DNA from: CAKRJP01 sp963634745
GTDB lineage: Bacteria > Bacillota > Clostridia > Lachnospirales > Lachnospiraceae
Direction: 5' to 3'
DNA length: 64,000 nucleotides
Assembly: GCA_963634745.1 (NCBI GenBank)
Contig: CAVHCX010000001.1
Location: 124,001-188,000 of the forward strand
Below the pieces are notes generated by a model that saw only the letters and a program-made list of their open reading frames with translations, was not told the origin of the DNA and ran no database searches. Made by a program: the position numbers and the translations under genes. Shown piece after piece: positions 34,024-43,457 of the stretch (position 1 is its first letter; every line of letters starts with the position of its first letter).

Positions 34024-35577
34024 CTACTTGGCATAATCGGTAACTCGTGATTCTCGAATCACATTTACCTTAATCTGTCCAGGATATTCTAATTCAAACT
34101 CAATCTGTTTTGCAATATCTCTAGCCAGCAATACCATATCTGCATCAGATACTTGCTCTGGAACTACCATTACACGAATCTCTCTACCTGCTTGAATTGC
34201 AAAAGACTTCTCCACGCCCTTAAACTGGTTGGTGATATCTTCTAACTGTTTTAATCTGTTTGTATATGTCTCTAAGGTTTCTCTTCTTGCACCTGGTCTG
34301 GCTGCAGAAATCGTATCTGCCGCCTGGACAACACAGGCAATCAGAGTCTGTGGCTCTACATCTCCATGATGAGATTCTACCGCGTTAATAACTGTTGCAG
34401 ATTCCTTGTACTTTCTACATAAATCTACACCAATCTGAATATGTGAACCTTCTACATCATGGTCGATGGATTTACCAATATCGTGCAAGAGACCTGCACG
34501 TTTGGCCATTCGAACATCTAAGCCAATTTCGCCAGCTAAAAGTCCGGACAAATGGGCCACTTCGATGGAATGCTTAAGGGCATTCTGTCCATAGCTTGTT
34601 CTAAACTTCATGCGACCGAGAAGTTTAATGAGTTCCGGATGAATGCCATGAACACCTACTTCAAGAGTAGCTGCTTCACCTTCCTCACGGATCATGGTCT
34701 CGACCTCTTTTTGAGCCTTCTCAACCATCTCCTCAATTCTTGCCGGATGGATACGTCCATCTACAATCAACTTCTCAAGAGCGATCCTTGCAATTTCCCT
34801 TCTGATTGGATCAAATCCGGACAAGACAACAGCTTCCGGTGTGTCATCGATAATCAATTCCACTCCGGTAAGAGTCTCTAAGGTACGGATATTACGTCCC
34901 TCACGTCCAATGATTCTTCCTTTCATCTCGTCACTTGGCAATTGAACTACAGAAATTGTAGTCTCTGCCACATGATCTGCTGCGCATCTTTGGATCGCTG
35001 TCACAACAAATTCCTTGGCCTTCTTATCAGCCTCTTCCTTTGCCTTGACCTCCATCTCCTTGATCATCTTAGCAGTATCATGCTTCACATCTTCTTCAAC
35101 AGTTTTTAATAAATATTCTTTTGCTTGTTCGGAGGTAAGTCCTGAGATTCTTTCGAGTTCCTGCACACGCTGCTGACTCAGCTCTTCCACTTTCGTTTCC
35201 CGCTGTTTCAGCTGTTCTTCCTTCGCTGCCAACCCTGTCTCACGCCGTTCTAATGCATCGGACTTTTTCTCTAAAGCCTCTTCCTTGGAAAGGACTCGCT
35301 TCTCATAACGCTGTAATTCATTTCTGCGATCCTTGGTCTCTTTTTCAAGTTCATTCTTATTTTTAATGGACTCTTCTTTGATCTCCAAGAGAGACTCCTT
35401 CTTCTTTGCCTCAGCTGTTTTCACCGCTTCATCAATGATTTCTCTAGCCTTGGTTTCTGCATTACCAATCTTTGATTCTGCATCACTCTTCAACTTGCTA
35501 ATTGTTAAGAAACGACTAATGATGGCGGCTGCGACGATCAACACAATTGCTACAACAATTATAATGATATTCGGCAC
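34024..35577 (-). CDS. rny: Ribonuclease Y
   Basis: Membrane-bound endoribonuclease that initiates mRNA decay in Gram-positives. One N-terminal helix (about 2-24), a long Lys/Glu coiled coil (about 30-205), a KH domain with GRIIGREGRNIRTLE (about 220), then an HD domain with HDIGKSIDHD (about 365) as metal site. Length 517 is standard. The start is GTG at 35577 with AGGAGG seven bases upstream. recA-recX-rny is a frequent clostridial order. Confidence 0.97.
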   Translation of the reverse strand: MPNIIIIVVAIVLIVAAAIISRFLTISKLKSDAESKIGNAETKAREIIDEAVKTAEAKKKESLLEIKEESIKNKNELEKETKDRRNELQRYEKRVLSKEEALEKKSDALERRETGLAAKEEQLKQRETKVEELSQQRVQELERISGLTSEQAKEYLLKTVEEDVKHDTAKMIKEMEVKAKEEADKKAKEFVVTAIQRCAADHVAETTISVVQLPSDEMKGRIIGREGRNIRTLETLTGVELIIDDTPEAVVLSGFDPIRREIARIALEKLIVDGRIHPARIEEMVEKAQKEVETMIREEGEAATLEVGVHGIHPELIKLLGRMKFRTSYGQNALKHSIEVAHLSGLLAGEIGLDVRMAKRAGLLHDIGKSIDHDVEGSHIQIGVDLCRKYKESATVINAVESHHGDVEPQTLIACVVQAADTISAARPGARRETLETYTNRLKQLEDITNQFKGVEKSFAIQAGREIRVMVVPEQVSDADMVLLARDIAKQIEFELEYPGQIKVNVIRESRVTDYAK

Positions 35578-35629
35578 AGGAGCACCTCCTTATTTAGTTT
35601 TCATTGTACACAAATACAACACTTAAATT

Positions 35630-36244
35630 CTATACTGATTTGTGAAATCTGTCAAGTAGTACCTGCTTGATATCTCCGTAGGAGAAGCCCTTTCTGGCTA
35701 GGTACATCAAGTGCTTCCCAAGATACTTTTCGTCCTGGCAGTCCGGATCAAATTTACGTCTTAGCAGGGCTTTTTCAATGGCATCATATAGGTCTTCTTC
35801 CCGGTAAGACTCTGAAAGAATTTCAGAAATGATTTCAGAGGAAATTCCTTTTTGTAAAAGGCCTGCCTGAATCTGTCGCTTGCTCTTGGATGCCTTCTTG
35901 GCAAAAATATAGTTCCTGGCATAATTGCGATCATCTATATAGCCAAAAGACTTCACATAAGTAAGGACTTCCTCCACAATATCTTTTGGATAGCCGCCCT
36001 TCTCTAACTTATCCCGCAATTGATATTCCGTTCTCCCCATATCATTTAGGAGGTGTAGCGCCCTAAGCTTTCCTCTCTTTAATACAATCTTATAGAGACT
36101 GTCATAGACTTCCTCACTTACGCGAGTCTCTTCCTCTAGATGATAACGAGAGAGCTCGCCCTTGTATAATACAAAGGCGAACTCTCCGTCAATATAAATC
36201 TTATACCTGGTCTTCGTTAATGCTTCAATCTTGCTAACAACCAT
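35630..36244 (-). CDS. recX: Regulatory protein RecX
   Basis: RecX binds RecA filaments and limits recombination and SOS activity. The 204-residue protein is built of three-helix repeats, seen as ALHLLNDMGRTEYQLRDKLEKGGYP, YIDDRNYARNYIFAKKASKSKRQIQAGLLQKG and the C-terminal LGKHLMYLARKGFSYGDIKQVL. It follows recA by 14 bases and must be transcribed with it from the SOS promoter. The N-terminus is a short extra domain common in Firmicutes. Confidence 0.94.
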   Translation of the reverse strand: MVVSKIEALTKTRYKIYIDGEFAFVLYKGELSRYHLEEETRVSEEVYDSLYKIVLKRGKLRALHLLNDMGRTEYQLRDKLEKGGYPKDIVEEVLTYVKSFGYIDDRNYARNYIFAKKASKSKRQIQAGLLQKGISSEIISEILSESYREEDLYDAIEKALLRRKFDPDCQDEKYLGKHLMYLARKGFSYGDIKQVLLDRFHKSV

Positions 36245-36258
36245 TCCTACTATCTACC

Positions 36259-37341
36259 TTATGCTTCCGGGGCTTCCGCCTGATCTGGCTTGGCAGGCTT
36301 CTTCTCCGGCTTTGTCTCTTCCGCTTCCTCGGCACCATTCAGATGATAGTGCTTGCGAATCTTCTGTTCCAGCTCCTCCATAAGCTGGGGATGCTCGCTG
36401 AGATAAATCTTGGCATTCTCTCGTCCCTGGCCGATCTTCTCTCCATTATATGAGAACCAAGCCCCGCTCTTTCCTACCAGATCACACTTGACTGCCAGAT
36501 CTAGGATATCTCCTTCTTTGGAAATTCCTTTTCCGAACATAATGTCAAATTCTGCTTCCTTAAAAGGAGGAGCGATCTTATTCTTAACTACCTTGACCCT
36601 GGTGCGGTTACCGGTCATCTCTCCACCCTGTTTCAAAGTCTCTGTTCTGCGAACATCCAAACGAACAGAAGCATAGAACTTCAAGGCACGACCGCCTGTG
36701 GTGGTCTCAGGATTTCCAAACATAACTCCGATCTTCTCACGAAGCTGATTGATAAAAATAACTACACAGCTGGACTTGCTGATTACCGGTGTAAGCTTTC
36801 TTAAAGCCTGAGACATCAGACGGGCTTGTAGTCCCACATGGGAGTCTCCCATCTCTCCCTCAATCTCCTGGCGGGGAACCAATGCCGCTACAGAGTCCAC
36901 AACGATAATATCCATGGCTCCGGACCGCACCATAGTTTCTGCGATCTCCAGGGCCTGGTCTCCGCTGTCGGGCTGAGAAATGTATAATTCATCAATATCA
37001 ACGCCAATATTCTTAGCATAAACCGGGTCTAATGCGTGTTCGGCATCAATAAATCCGGCAATGCCCCCTCTCTTTTGAACCTCCGCGATCACATGCAGGG
37101 CCACGGTTGTCTTACCACTGGATTCCGGTCCGTAGATCTCGATAATACGTCCTCTCGGAAGTCCTCCCAGTCCCAATGCCAGATCAAGGCTTAAAGATCC
37201 GGTAGGAATGGTCTCCACCGCTACCTGCGCCGAAGGATCTCCGAGCTTCATAACCGTTCCCTTACCAAAATCCTTCTCTAACTTTGCGATTGCTGCATCC
37301 AATGCCTCTTTCTTACTTGTATTCTTATCTCCACTTGCCAT
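36259..37341 (-). CDS. recA: Recombinase RecA
   Basis: Central enzyme of homologous recombination and SOS signalling. Walker A GPESSGKTT is near residue 70, Walker B IIVVDSVAAL near 145, DNA loop L1 with EIEGEMGDSHVG and L2 with FGNPETTTGG. The C-terminal tail is acidic/Lys-Pro-Ala-rich (GAEEAEETKPEKKPAKP). Length 360. It is preceded by a near-consensus promoter and a canonical LexA box in its leader, so it is SOS-induced. Followed by recX. Confidence 0.99.
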   Translation of the reverse strand: MASGDKNTSKKEALDAAIAKLEKDFGKGTVMKLGDPSAQVAVETIPTGSLSLDLALGLGGLPRGRIIEIYGPESSGKTTVALHVIAEVQKRGGIAGFIDAEHALDPVYAKNIGVDIDELYISQPDSGDQALEIAETMVRSGAMDIIVVDSVAALVPRQEIEGEMGDSHVGLQARLMSQALRKLTPVISKSSCVVIFINQLREKIGVMFGNPETTTGGRALKFYASVRLDVRRTETLKQGGEMTGNRTRVKVVKNKIAPPFKEAEFDIMFGKGISKEGDILDLAVKCDLVGKSGAWFSYNGEKIGQGRENAKIYLSEHPQLMEELEQKIRKHYHLNGAEEAEETKPEKKPAKPDQAEAPEA

Positions 37342-37365
37342 GTCATATTCTCCTTTTTACAAACA

Positions 37366-37379
37366 CGAACGAATGTTCG
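37366..37379. promoter_or_regulatory. LexA (SOS) box of recA
   Basis: CGAACGAATGTTCG is an exact match to the Gram-positive SOS box CGAAC-N4-GTTCG, and the dyad extends one more base each side. It lies between the -10 and the ribosome site of recA, where LexA would block transcription. Confidence 0.95.
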
Positions 37380-37393
37380 TTTCACTGAGTATA

Positions 37394-37422
37394 ATAGTAG
37401 TATACCAAAACCTAAATGTCAA
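37394..37422 (-). promoter_or_regulatory. Promoter of recA
   Basis: On the minus strand TTGACA (37422-37417), a perfect -35, lies 17 bases from TACTAT (37399-37394). A TATTAT overlaps further downstream but at poor spacing. The LexA box follows 14 bases later. Confidence 0.8.
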
Positions 37423-37448
37423 CTATATTTTCCTACTTTTGGGAATTT

Positions 37449-37468
37449 GGATACAGACACTTGTATCC
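37449..37468. other. Short inverted repeat upstream of the recA promoter
   Basis: GGATACA (37449-37455) and TGTATCC (37462-37468) form a 7-base inverted repeat with a six-base spacer, about 27 bases upstream of the recA -35. It could be a protein site; no match to a known regulator is recognised. Confidence 0.35.
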
Positions 37469-37561
37469 GAAAGAATATACAAAAACCAAATTTTATGAAC
37501 AACTTCACCTTAACACAGATAAGAAAGAAAGGTCAAGAAATTCGACAGGATCCGACAAAAT

Positions 37562-37587
37562 AAGTCCCCCAGAGACCTGAGGGACTT
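37562..37587 (-). terminator. Terminator of the aminotransferase gene
   Basis: On the minus strand AAGTCCC pairs with GGGACTT, with an inner T-G wobble and CAG/CTG giving an 11-pair stem and GTCT loop, followed by ATTTTG. It lies 17 bases after the stop codon. The T-run is short, so the strength is moderate. Confidence 0.75.
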
Positions 37588-37603
37588 TTCTTTTAATCTA
37601 TAC

Positions 37604-38893
37604 TTATCTATTTTCCAATAACTTGTCAATACTTACAAGCTTTACGCTAAGGACAAAAATATTCGCAGCAACTTTTAATTCATCCAAGGTTGGATAGGAT
37701 GGAGCAATACGGATATTCTGGTCCTTTGGATCCTTTCCATAAGGATAGGTAGCTCCGGCACCTGTCATAATAAGACCTGCCTCTTTGGCTTTTGCGACGA
37801 TGGCCTTTGCACATCCCTCCATAGAGTCAAAGGAAATGAAATAGCCACCTCTTGGAGCCATCCATGATCCAATCTCCAAACCGGAAAGTTCATGGTCTAA
37901 GGTTTCCAAAACTGCCTCAAATTTCGGACGCATAATGTCTGCATGCTTCTTCATATGTTTTACAATACCGTGAATGTTTCCGAAAAATCTTACATGGCGA
38001 AGCTGATTTACCTTATCATGTCCGATGGTCTGGATGCCCATCTGCTTTTTGATATCCGCAATATTTGCCTCTGATGCTGCAAGGGCGCTGATACCGGAAC
38101 CCGGGAAGGTAATCTTAGAAGTAGATGCAAACTTGTAAACCAAGTCTTCATTTCCTTCTTTCTTGCATTCCATCAAAAGCTCCAACAAAAAGTCCTGCTT
38201 GTCATCGTAAAGATGATGTACGCAATAGGCATTATCCCAGTAAATTCGAAAATCTTCTGCAGCAGGTTTTAAACGGGCAAAACGGTGAACCGTCTCATCG
38301 GAATAGGTAATTCCCTGTGGGTTTGAATACTTTGGTACACACCAGATTCCCTTTACCATGGGGTCTGAAGAAACCAGCTCTTCTACCATATCCATATCCG
38401 GACCGCTCTCAGACATTGGAATATTGATCATCTCAATTCCGAAATGCTCTGTGATCTTAAAATGTCTGTCATATCCGGGAACCGGACATAAAAACTTAAC
38501 CTTTTGATCAAGCTTCGCCCAGGGTGTGCTTCCTAAAACTCCATGTGTCATAGATCTTGCCACCATATCGTACATGACATTGAGACTTGAATTACCAAAT
38601 ACAATCACATTATCTCTTGGAACTTCCATCATATCTGCTAAAAGCTGCTTTGCCTCAGAGATACCATCTACAACGCCGTAGTTACGACAATCGGTTCCGT
38701 CATCGCATAAGAGATTCATGTCGCTGGTCAAAACATCCATCATCTTCATAGATAGGTTCAATTGTTCTGCCGACGGCTTTCCTCTTGCCATATTCAGTGT
38801 CAGGCCCTTTCCCTTCACATCCTCAAATTCAGCTTCAAGCTCAGCCTTTAACTTCAGTAACTCTTCTGTGGTCAAATCCTTGTATGCAGTCAT
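37604..38893 (-). CDS. Type Ic aspartate aminotransferase
   Basis: A 429-residue PLP transaminase of the fold-type I family now called aspartate aminotransferase type Ic (formerly grouped as MocR-like). The sequence LNMARGKPSAEQLNLS near residue 33 and FGNSSLNVMYDM are diagnostic. PLP lysine is in FASTSKITFPGSG (about 260), and IAPSYPTLDEL contains the carboxylate-binding Arg upstream (NIRIAPS). It should interconvert aspartate and oxaloacetate with glutamate/2-oxoglutarate. It is transcribed alone from a strong promoter and has its own terminator. Confidence 0.93.
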   Translation of the reverse strand: MTAYKDLTTEELLKLKAELEAEFEDVKGKGLTLNMARGKPSAEQLNLSMKMMDVLTSDMNLLCDDGTDCRNYGVVDGISEAKQLLADMMEVPRDNVIVFGNSSLNVMYDMVARSMTHGVLGSTPWAKLDQKVKFLCPVPGYDRHFKITEHFGIEMINIPMSESGPDMDMVEELVSSDPMVKGIWCVPKYSNPQGITYSDETVHRFARLKPAAEDFRIYWDNAYCVHHLYDDKQDFLLELLMECKKEGNEDLVYKFASTSKITFPGSGISALAASEANIADIKKQMGIQTIGHDKVNQLRHVRFFGNIHGIVKHMKKHADIMRPKFEAVLETLDHELSGLEIGSWMAPRGGYFISFDSMEGCAKAIVAKAKEAGLIMTGAGATYPYGKDPKDQNIRIAPSYPTLDELKVAANIFVLSVKLVSIDKLLENR

Positions 38894-38926
38894 TTTAAAA
38901 CCTCCCAGTCATTTTTCACTTTGGTT

Positions 38927-38955
38927 ATTGTATCGAAGAAATGACGTATCGTCAA
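38927..38955 (-). promoter_or_regulatory. Promoter of the aminotransferase gene
   Basis: On the minus strand TTGACG (38955-38950) and TACAAT (38932-38927) are 17 bases apart, each matching five of six consensus bases. The transcript would start about 27 bases before the ATG. Confidence 0.82.
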
Positions 38956-39051
38956 TACAAACTTTCATTTTTAGGGAAAATCTATTGTTTTTTTCTGGTT
39001 TTTGAGTTTTATTTGAAATTTCCTTGCAAATTCACTGCATTTTAAATTTAT

Positions 39052-39621
39052 CTAAACATCTAGTTTTAGCTGCACCTCTTCCTCTGCTTCCTCCTTAAAG
39101 GTTTCCACCTGTTCAGGATTTAGGATGGGAAGATCATCGATGGACTGGACACTGAATCTTCTGAGGAACTCCTCGGTCGTTCCGAAGAGAATGGGCTTTC
39201 CCGGAGCATCCATTCTTCCTACTTCACATACCAATCCATATTCAATCAACTTGTTTACCGCATGGTCAGACTTAACCCCTCGAATTTTTTCAATTTCCAG
39301 ACGGGTAACCGGCTGCTTGTAGGCGATGATGGATAGGGTTTCTAGGGCCACATCTGTCAGCACATAGCGCTTGGGCTGTTTTGCTACCTTGATCAAATAT
39401 TCGTAGGTTTCTTTTTTCGTGCACATTTGAAAGGAATTCTCCAGCTCGATAATTCGAATTCCCCGATCCTCTGCCTCGTATTTATCCATCATATTTTGGA
39501 TGATACGTCTGGTAGTTTTCGTATCCTGCTCAATGGCAGCAGCTATTTTTTCGATCTCTACAGAATTACCCATGGTAAAGAGAATTGCTTCAATGATTCC
39601 TTCAAGTTTATTAATTTCCAC
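39052..39621 (-). CDS. scpB: Segregation and condensation protein ScpB
   Basis: ScpB is the winged-helix kleisin-associated subunit of the SMC-ScpAB condensin that organises the chromosome. Visible features are IEAILFTMGNSVEIEKIA, ALETLSIIAYKQPVTRLEIEKIRGVKSDHAVNKLIEYGLV and the FGTTEEFLRRFSVQSIDDLP end. The 189-residue length is normal. The start is GTG at 39621 with AAAGG upstream. It follows scpA by 56 bases and closes the asp23-to-scpB run. Confidence 0.95.
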   Translation of the reverse strand: MEINKLEGIIEAILFTMGNSVEIEKIAAAIEQDTKTTRRIIQNMMDKYEAEDRGIRIIELENSFQMCTKKETYEYLIKVAKQPKRYVLTDVALETLSIIAYKQPVTRLEIEKIRGVKSDHAVNKLIEYGLVCEVGRMDAPGKPILFGTTEEFLRRFSVQSIDDLPILNPEQVETFKEEAEEEVQLKLDV

Positions 39622-39677
39622 AGACTTAAACCTTTCTCTAACGACTCCAGGCTCCCACTCACTACTCGTAACTTCTA

Positions 39678-40472
39678 TTACTCCCCTTGCTCAGGATCTC
39701 TTGTTATAGTGATCTCCTCAAGATTTCCTACGGTTTCAATCTCTATATCATCAAAGGGCTGGTCTTGTCTAATCTGGATCAAGCCGTCCTTTATAAGCTG
39801 CAAAAGGGCGAGAAATGTAACGATTACCTGAACCTTGGAGCTTTGTTTCTTTAACAAGTGCCGAAAACTAAACCGATGATGTGTGGCGGCATACTCTGCC
39901 ACATAATCCAATTTTTCGTCGACCGTAACCTCTTCTTTCTCGATCTTTCCAAATTTACTTCGGATGGGATCTAACTTTTGTTCCTGTCGTTTCATGACAT
40001 CCTGAAAGATCTGATTTAGCTTATGAAGGTTTAAACCCTTAAGTAGCTCGTCCAGATCCACAGGAGTCTCAAAAGACCGGACCTCCTTTGGAATATCCGG
40101 TTCCCGGTACATAATGAGGTCTGCATCCAGCTGCCGGTCCTTAAGCTCATAAGCCATATACTTATACATCTTATATTGCAACAATTGCTCCACGAGCTCT
40201 GCCCTTGGATCCTCTTCCTCTCCCTCCTCATTTACTTCTTTTGGAAGGAGCATCTTACATTTAATATCTAGGAGGGTAGCGGCCATTACCAAGAATTCAC
40301 TCATAACATTCATATCTTCTTTTTCCATGGCCTTAATATAGTCCATGTACTGGTTGGTAATCTCCACAATAGGAATGTCATAGATATCTATTTTGTTTTT
40401 ATCGATCAAATGTAATAGAAGATCTAAAGGTCCCTCAAAGACTTCTAGCTTCACAGGAATTCCATTTGCCAT
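39678..40472 (-). CDS. scpA: Segregation and condensation protein ScpA
   Basis: ScpA is the kleisin that bridges the SMC head domains. The N-terminal helical domain has FEGPLDLLLHLIDKNKIDIYDIPI and QYMDYIKAM, the middle YLVMAATLL-like segment LVMAATLLDIKCKMLLP, and the C-terminal winged helix ends in VIVTFLALLQLIKDGLIQIRQDQPFDDI. 264 residues. scpA and scpB are adjacent and co-directional, as almost always. smc is not in this window. Confidence 0.96.
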   Translation of the reverse strand: MANGIPVKLEVFEGPLDLLLHLIDKNKIDIYDIPIVEITNQYMDYIKAMEKEDMNVMSEFLVMAATLLDIKCKMLLPKEVNEEGEEEDPRAELVEQLLQYKMYKYMAYELKDRQLDADLIMYREPDIPKEVRSFETPVDLDELLKGLNLHKLNQIFQDVMKRQEQKLDPIRSKFGKIEKEEVTVDEKLDYVAEYAATHHRFSFRHLLKKQSSKVQVIVTFLALLQLIKDGLIQIRQDQPFDDIEIETVGNLEEITITRDPEQGE

Positions 40473-40494
40473 ATGTTAACCTCGTTATATAAAC

Positions 40495-41355
40495 TTAGCC
40501 TTGAAGATTCATTACTACAAGCTCCGGGGGATTAAAAATCCGAAGGGGCATGGAATGAACACCAAGTCCTCTGCTTACTACAATTGTCTGGTCCCCTTCC
40601 TTGTAGATTCCTCCGGAATATTTGGGAAATAAACGAAAGTCCGGTGCTATAAAACCACCTATGCCGGGAAGTCTAAGAACAGCTCCGTGGAAGTGGCCGG
40701 ACAAGATTAAATCTGCCCCCCAGCCTTTATACAAGGGGACATGACCCGGATGATGGGCCAGCAAGATCTGATAATTTGGGGAGGCTTCCCCTATACAAGA
40801 AGTAATATCTGCCGGCTCCAATTTGCAATGGTAAAATTTTCTATAGCCCTTTAAGGGAATCTCTAGGCCTGTAATGCTAGCTTCCTTCCCATTAAAATCC
40901 AATTTGGCAGATGCATTCTCCAGCATATGAATCCCATAAGAGACCAGGGCCTTTTGATAGGCTTCATAAGATTGCTCAAAGTATTCCGCTTCCATTTTTA
41001 GCTTCTGCTCATGATTTCCATTAGCATAGTAAACAGGACAGATCCCCGGGAGTTCTTTTAGAAATTCCAAGGTAGACTCATAGGAAGTCCCGTTCCTTCG
41101 AACCAGCATATCCCCTCCAATGAAAATAAAATCCGGATGGGCATCTTTAATTGCTTTTAAAAGGTCCCGGTTCTTGTCTCCATAGCTGCAATTATGAAGA
41201 TCAGAAAGAAAAACGACCCTTATAGGTCCCTTCAGCCCTTTTAATTTCCCTGATGTGATCTTATATTCCGTAATCTGAAAAAACTTGCTTTCTCTCTTAC
41301 TTTCTAAAATCATGAAGCAGATTAGGATTGCAATTATAACTATCAGCCATTTCAT
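40495..41355 (-). CDS. Membrane-anchored metallophosphoesterase (YkuE/YaeI-like)
   Basis: A 286-residue calcineurin-like phosphoesterase. One N-terminal hydrophobic segment (about 2-19, no clear signal-peptidase site) probably anchors it. The metal motifs are FLSDLHN (about 51), FIGGDML, ANGNHE (about 112), LLAHHPGH and SGHFHGA. YkuE-type enzymes act at the cell surface; YaeI has phosphodiesterase activity. The substrate is unknown. It lies between recG and scpA with short gaps. Confidence 0.9.
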   Translation of the reverse strand: MKWLIVIIAILICFMILESKRESKFFQITEYKITSGKLKGLKGPIRVVFLSDLHNCSYGDKNRDLLKAIKDAHPDFIFIGGDMLVRRNGTSYESTLEFLKELPGICPVYYANGNHEQKLKMEAEYFEQSYEAYQKALVSYGIHMLENASAKLDFNGKEASITGLEIPLKGYRKFYHCKLEPADITSCIGEASPNYQILLAHHPGHVPLYKGWGADLILSGHFHGAVLRLPGIGGFIAPDFRLFPKYSGGIYKEGDQTIVVSRGLGVHSMPLRIFNPPELVVMNLQG

Positions 41356-41401
41356 AAGATTCCTCTAATTATCTTTATCTATAAAATTCTTCATACTTCC
41401 T

Positions 41402-43432
41402 TTAAAGAATCACTTCGTCCTTGCGGCAAGCATTCGGAAATAATTGTTCCAGCTCATATCCTTGCTCAAAAAGCAAATTGCAGGCCTCATTGGCCTTTTG
41501 CAAAATTTTTACATCCTGGTAGATATCTCCCAATTTGAAATTCATAAGTCCACTCTGTCTGATTCCAAACAAATCCCCGGGTCCACGAAGCCTTAGGTCT
41601 TCCGAAGAAATTTTAAAACCATCATTGGTCTTGTTTAAAATTTCTAAGCGTTCTCTCGTTTCTTTATTCTTGGCATTGCTCATAAAGATACAATAGGATT
41701 GGTATTTGCCTCGTCCCACCCGTCCTCTTAATTGATGGAGCTGGGCAAGACCGAATCGTTCTGCATTCTCAATCAACATGACCGTAGCGTTGGGAACGTC
41801 AATCCCTACCTCAATGACAGTCGTAGATACAAGAATCTGGATCTCATTCTTTCCAAAGCGGGTCATAAGGTCATCTTTAAGATTTTGTTTCATGCGGCCA
41901 TGGAGGTATTCCACTGAAATATCCGGCCCCATCTCTTCCTGTAAGAGCTTGGCATAATCGATGACATTTTCTGCTTCTAATTTTTCATTTTCTTCCACCA
42001 TAGGACAGATCACGTAGCATTGTCGGCCTTCTGCTACCTGTTTTCTCATAAACCCATAGGCAGTTGCCCTATAATGGTCATCCACCACGCAGTTTTTTAT
42101 GGGGAGTCGATTTGCAGGCAACTCATCTATTATAGAAATATCCAAGTCTCCATAGAGAATAATGGCCAGAGTTCTTGGAATTGGGGTGGCACTCATAACC
42201 AGCACATGGGGACTTCCTCCTTTTGAAGCAAAAATCCTTCTTTGGTTGACTCCAAAACGATGCTGTTCATCCGTAACTACCAGGGCAAGGGCATCGTAGC
42301 TAACCCCCTCCTGGATGAGAGCATGGGTTCCCACAATAATTTTCGAATAGCCGCAGGCAATGCGGTCATAGGCCTTGCGCTTTTCAGCCTTTGTCATGGA
42401 CCCGGTAAGAAGCTCTACCGGGAAGGAAATTCCATGTTCTTTAAAGAGCCTTAAAATGGATTCATAATGTTGTCTTGCCAAGACCTCAGTGGGGGCCATC
42501 AAGGCGCCTTGATATCCCGAAGCAGCCGCCGTTAATAAAGCTAGGATAGCCACAATGGTTTTTCCGGATCCCACATCTCCCTGAACCAGTCTGGACATAG
42601 CTCTTGGTCCGGCAAAGTCCTTCAAAATGTCCCGCCAAACCCTCTCCTGGGCCCCGGTAAGATCAAAAGGAAGTTCCTTAAGAAAGTCATCCACCAAAGG
42701 CAGAGGCTTCATAGGATATGCATTTTCTGCCACATCGTTATTGGTCTTTAGCTTTCTTAGGAGAAAAAGAAATTCCAAAAATTCATCAAAAACCAGGCGG
42801 TTTCTGGCCTCAAAAAAGGTCTTTTTATCTTTGGGAAAATGAATTTCTTTTAGGCTCAAGCCTAAATGCATAAGATCAAAGGAATCTAGAATCTCCTGCG
42901 GCAGATAATCTCTACTTAAGTCCAGCTGGCTAAGTGCCTGCCTTACTGCCTTCATAAGGGCATTATTGGAAAGCCCTGCCGTCAATCCGTAGATTGGCTG
43001 CAGGGTGTCTAACTTTTCTTTATACTTATCTGACGGAACAAAAATCTCTGCTTGCTCTAGCTCCGGCTGACCATTCTTTTTTACTACCCGACCTCTTAGG
43101 CTTATCTTGGAATAGCCGGCCAGCTGGTTTCTCACATAGGGGGTTCGAAACCATACGGCCTTCACTGTCCCTGTTTGGTCCCTTAGCTGACAAATCACGA
43201 TTTGCATCTTAGGGTTCCCTCCCAGGGAAACCTTTCCCTGGATGCTGCCGGTGACCGTCTGAACCTTACCTGCTTCCAGGTCACAAATGGGAATAGGATT
43301 TTCATAAATATCATAGGTTCTCGGATAATAGCGAATCAGGTCGCCGACTGTAAAAATACCAAGTTTCCCAAAAAGCTTTGCAGTTTTCTGGCCGATACCT
43401 TTTAATTCCAGTATACTTGTCTGTTCAATCAT
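41402..43432 (-). CDS. recG: ATP-dependent DNA helicase RecG
   Basis: RecG regresses stalled replication forks and processes branched DNA. The N-terminal wedge/OB domain is at about 60-160 (VTGSIQGKVSLGG, QIVICQLRDQTGTVKAVWF), then SF2 motifs: I GDVGSGKTIVA (about 288), II VTDEQHRFG, III VMSATPIPRTLA, VI QLRGRVGRG. Length 676. It follows the DAK2 protein by 25 bases; yloV-recG linkage is well conserved in Firmicutes. Confidence 0.97.
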   Translation of the reverse strand: MIEQTSILELKGIGQKTAKLFGKLGIFTVGDLIRYYPRTYDIYENPIPICDLEAGKVQTVTGSIQGKVSLGGNPKMQIVICQLRDQTGTVKAVWFRTPYVRNQLAGYSKISLRGRVVKKNGQPELEQAEIFVPSDKYKEKLDTLQPIYGLTAGLSNNALMKAVRQALSQLDLSRDYLPQEILDSFDLMHLGLSLKEIHFPKDKKTFFEARNRLVFDEFLEFLFLLRKLKTNNDVAENAYPMKPLPLVDDFLKELPFDLTGAQERVWRDILKDFAGPRAMSRLVQGDVGSGKTIVAILALLTAAASGYQGALMAPTEVLARQHYESILRLFKEHGISFPVELLTGSMTKAEKRKAYDRIACGYSKIIVGTHALIQEGVSYDALALVVTDEQHRFGVNQRRIFASKGGSPHVLVMSATPIPRTLAIILYGDLDISIIDELPANRLPIKNCVVDDHYRATAYGFMRKQVAEGRQCYVICPMVEENEKLEAENVIDYAKLLQEEMGPDISVEYLHGRMKQNLKDDLMTRFGKNEIQILVSTTVIEVGIDVPNATVMLIENAERFGLAQLHQLRGRVGRGKYQSYCIFMSNAKNKETRERLEILNKTNDGFKISSEDLRLRGPGDLFGIRQSGLMNFKLGDIYQDVKILQKANEACNLLFEQGYELEQLFPNACRKDEVIL

Positions 43433-43457
43433 TTTATTTTTATGCTGAATCTTATTT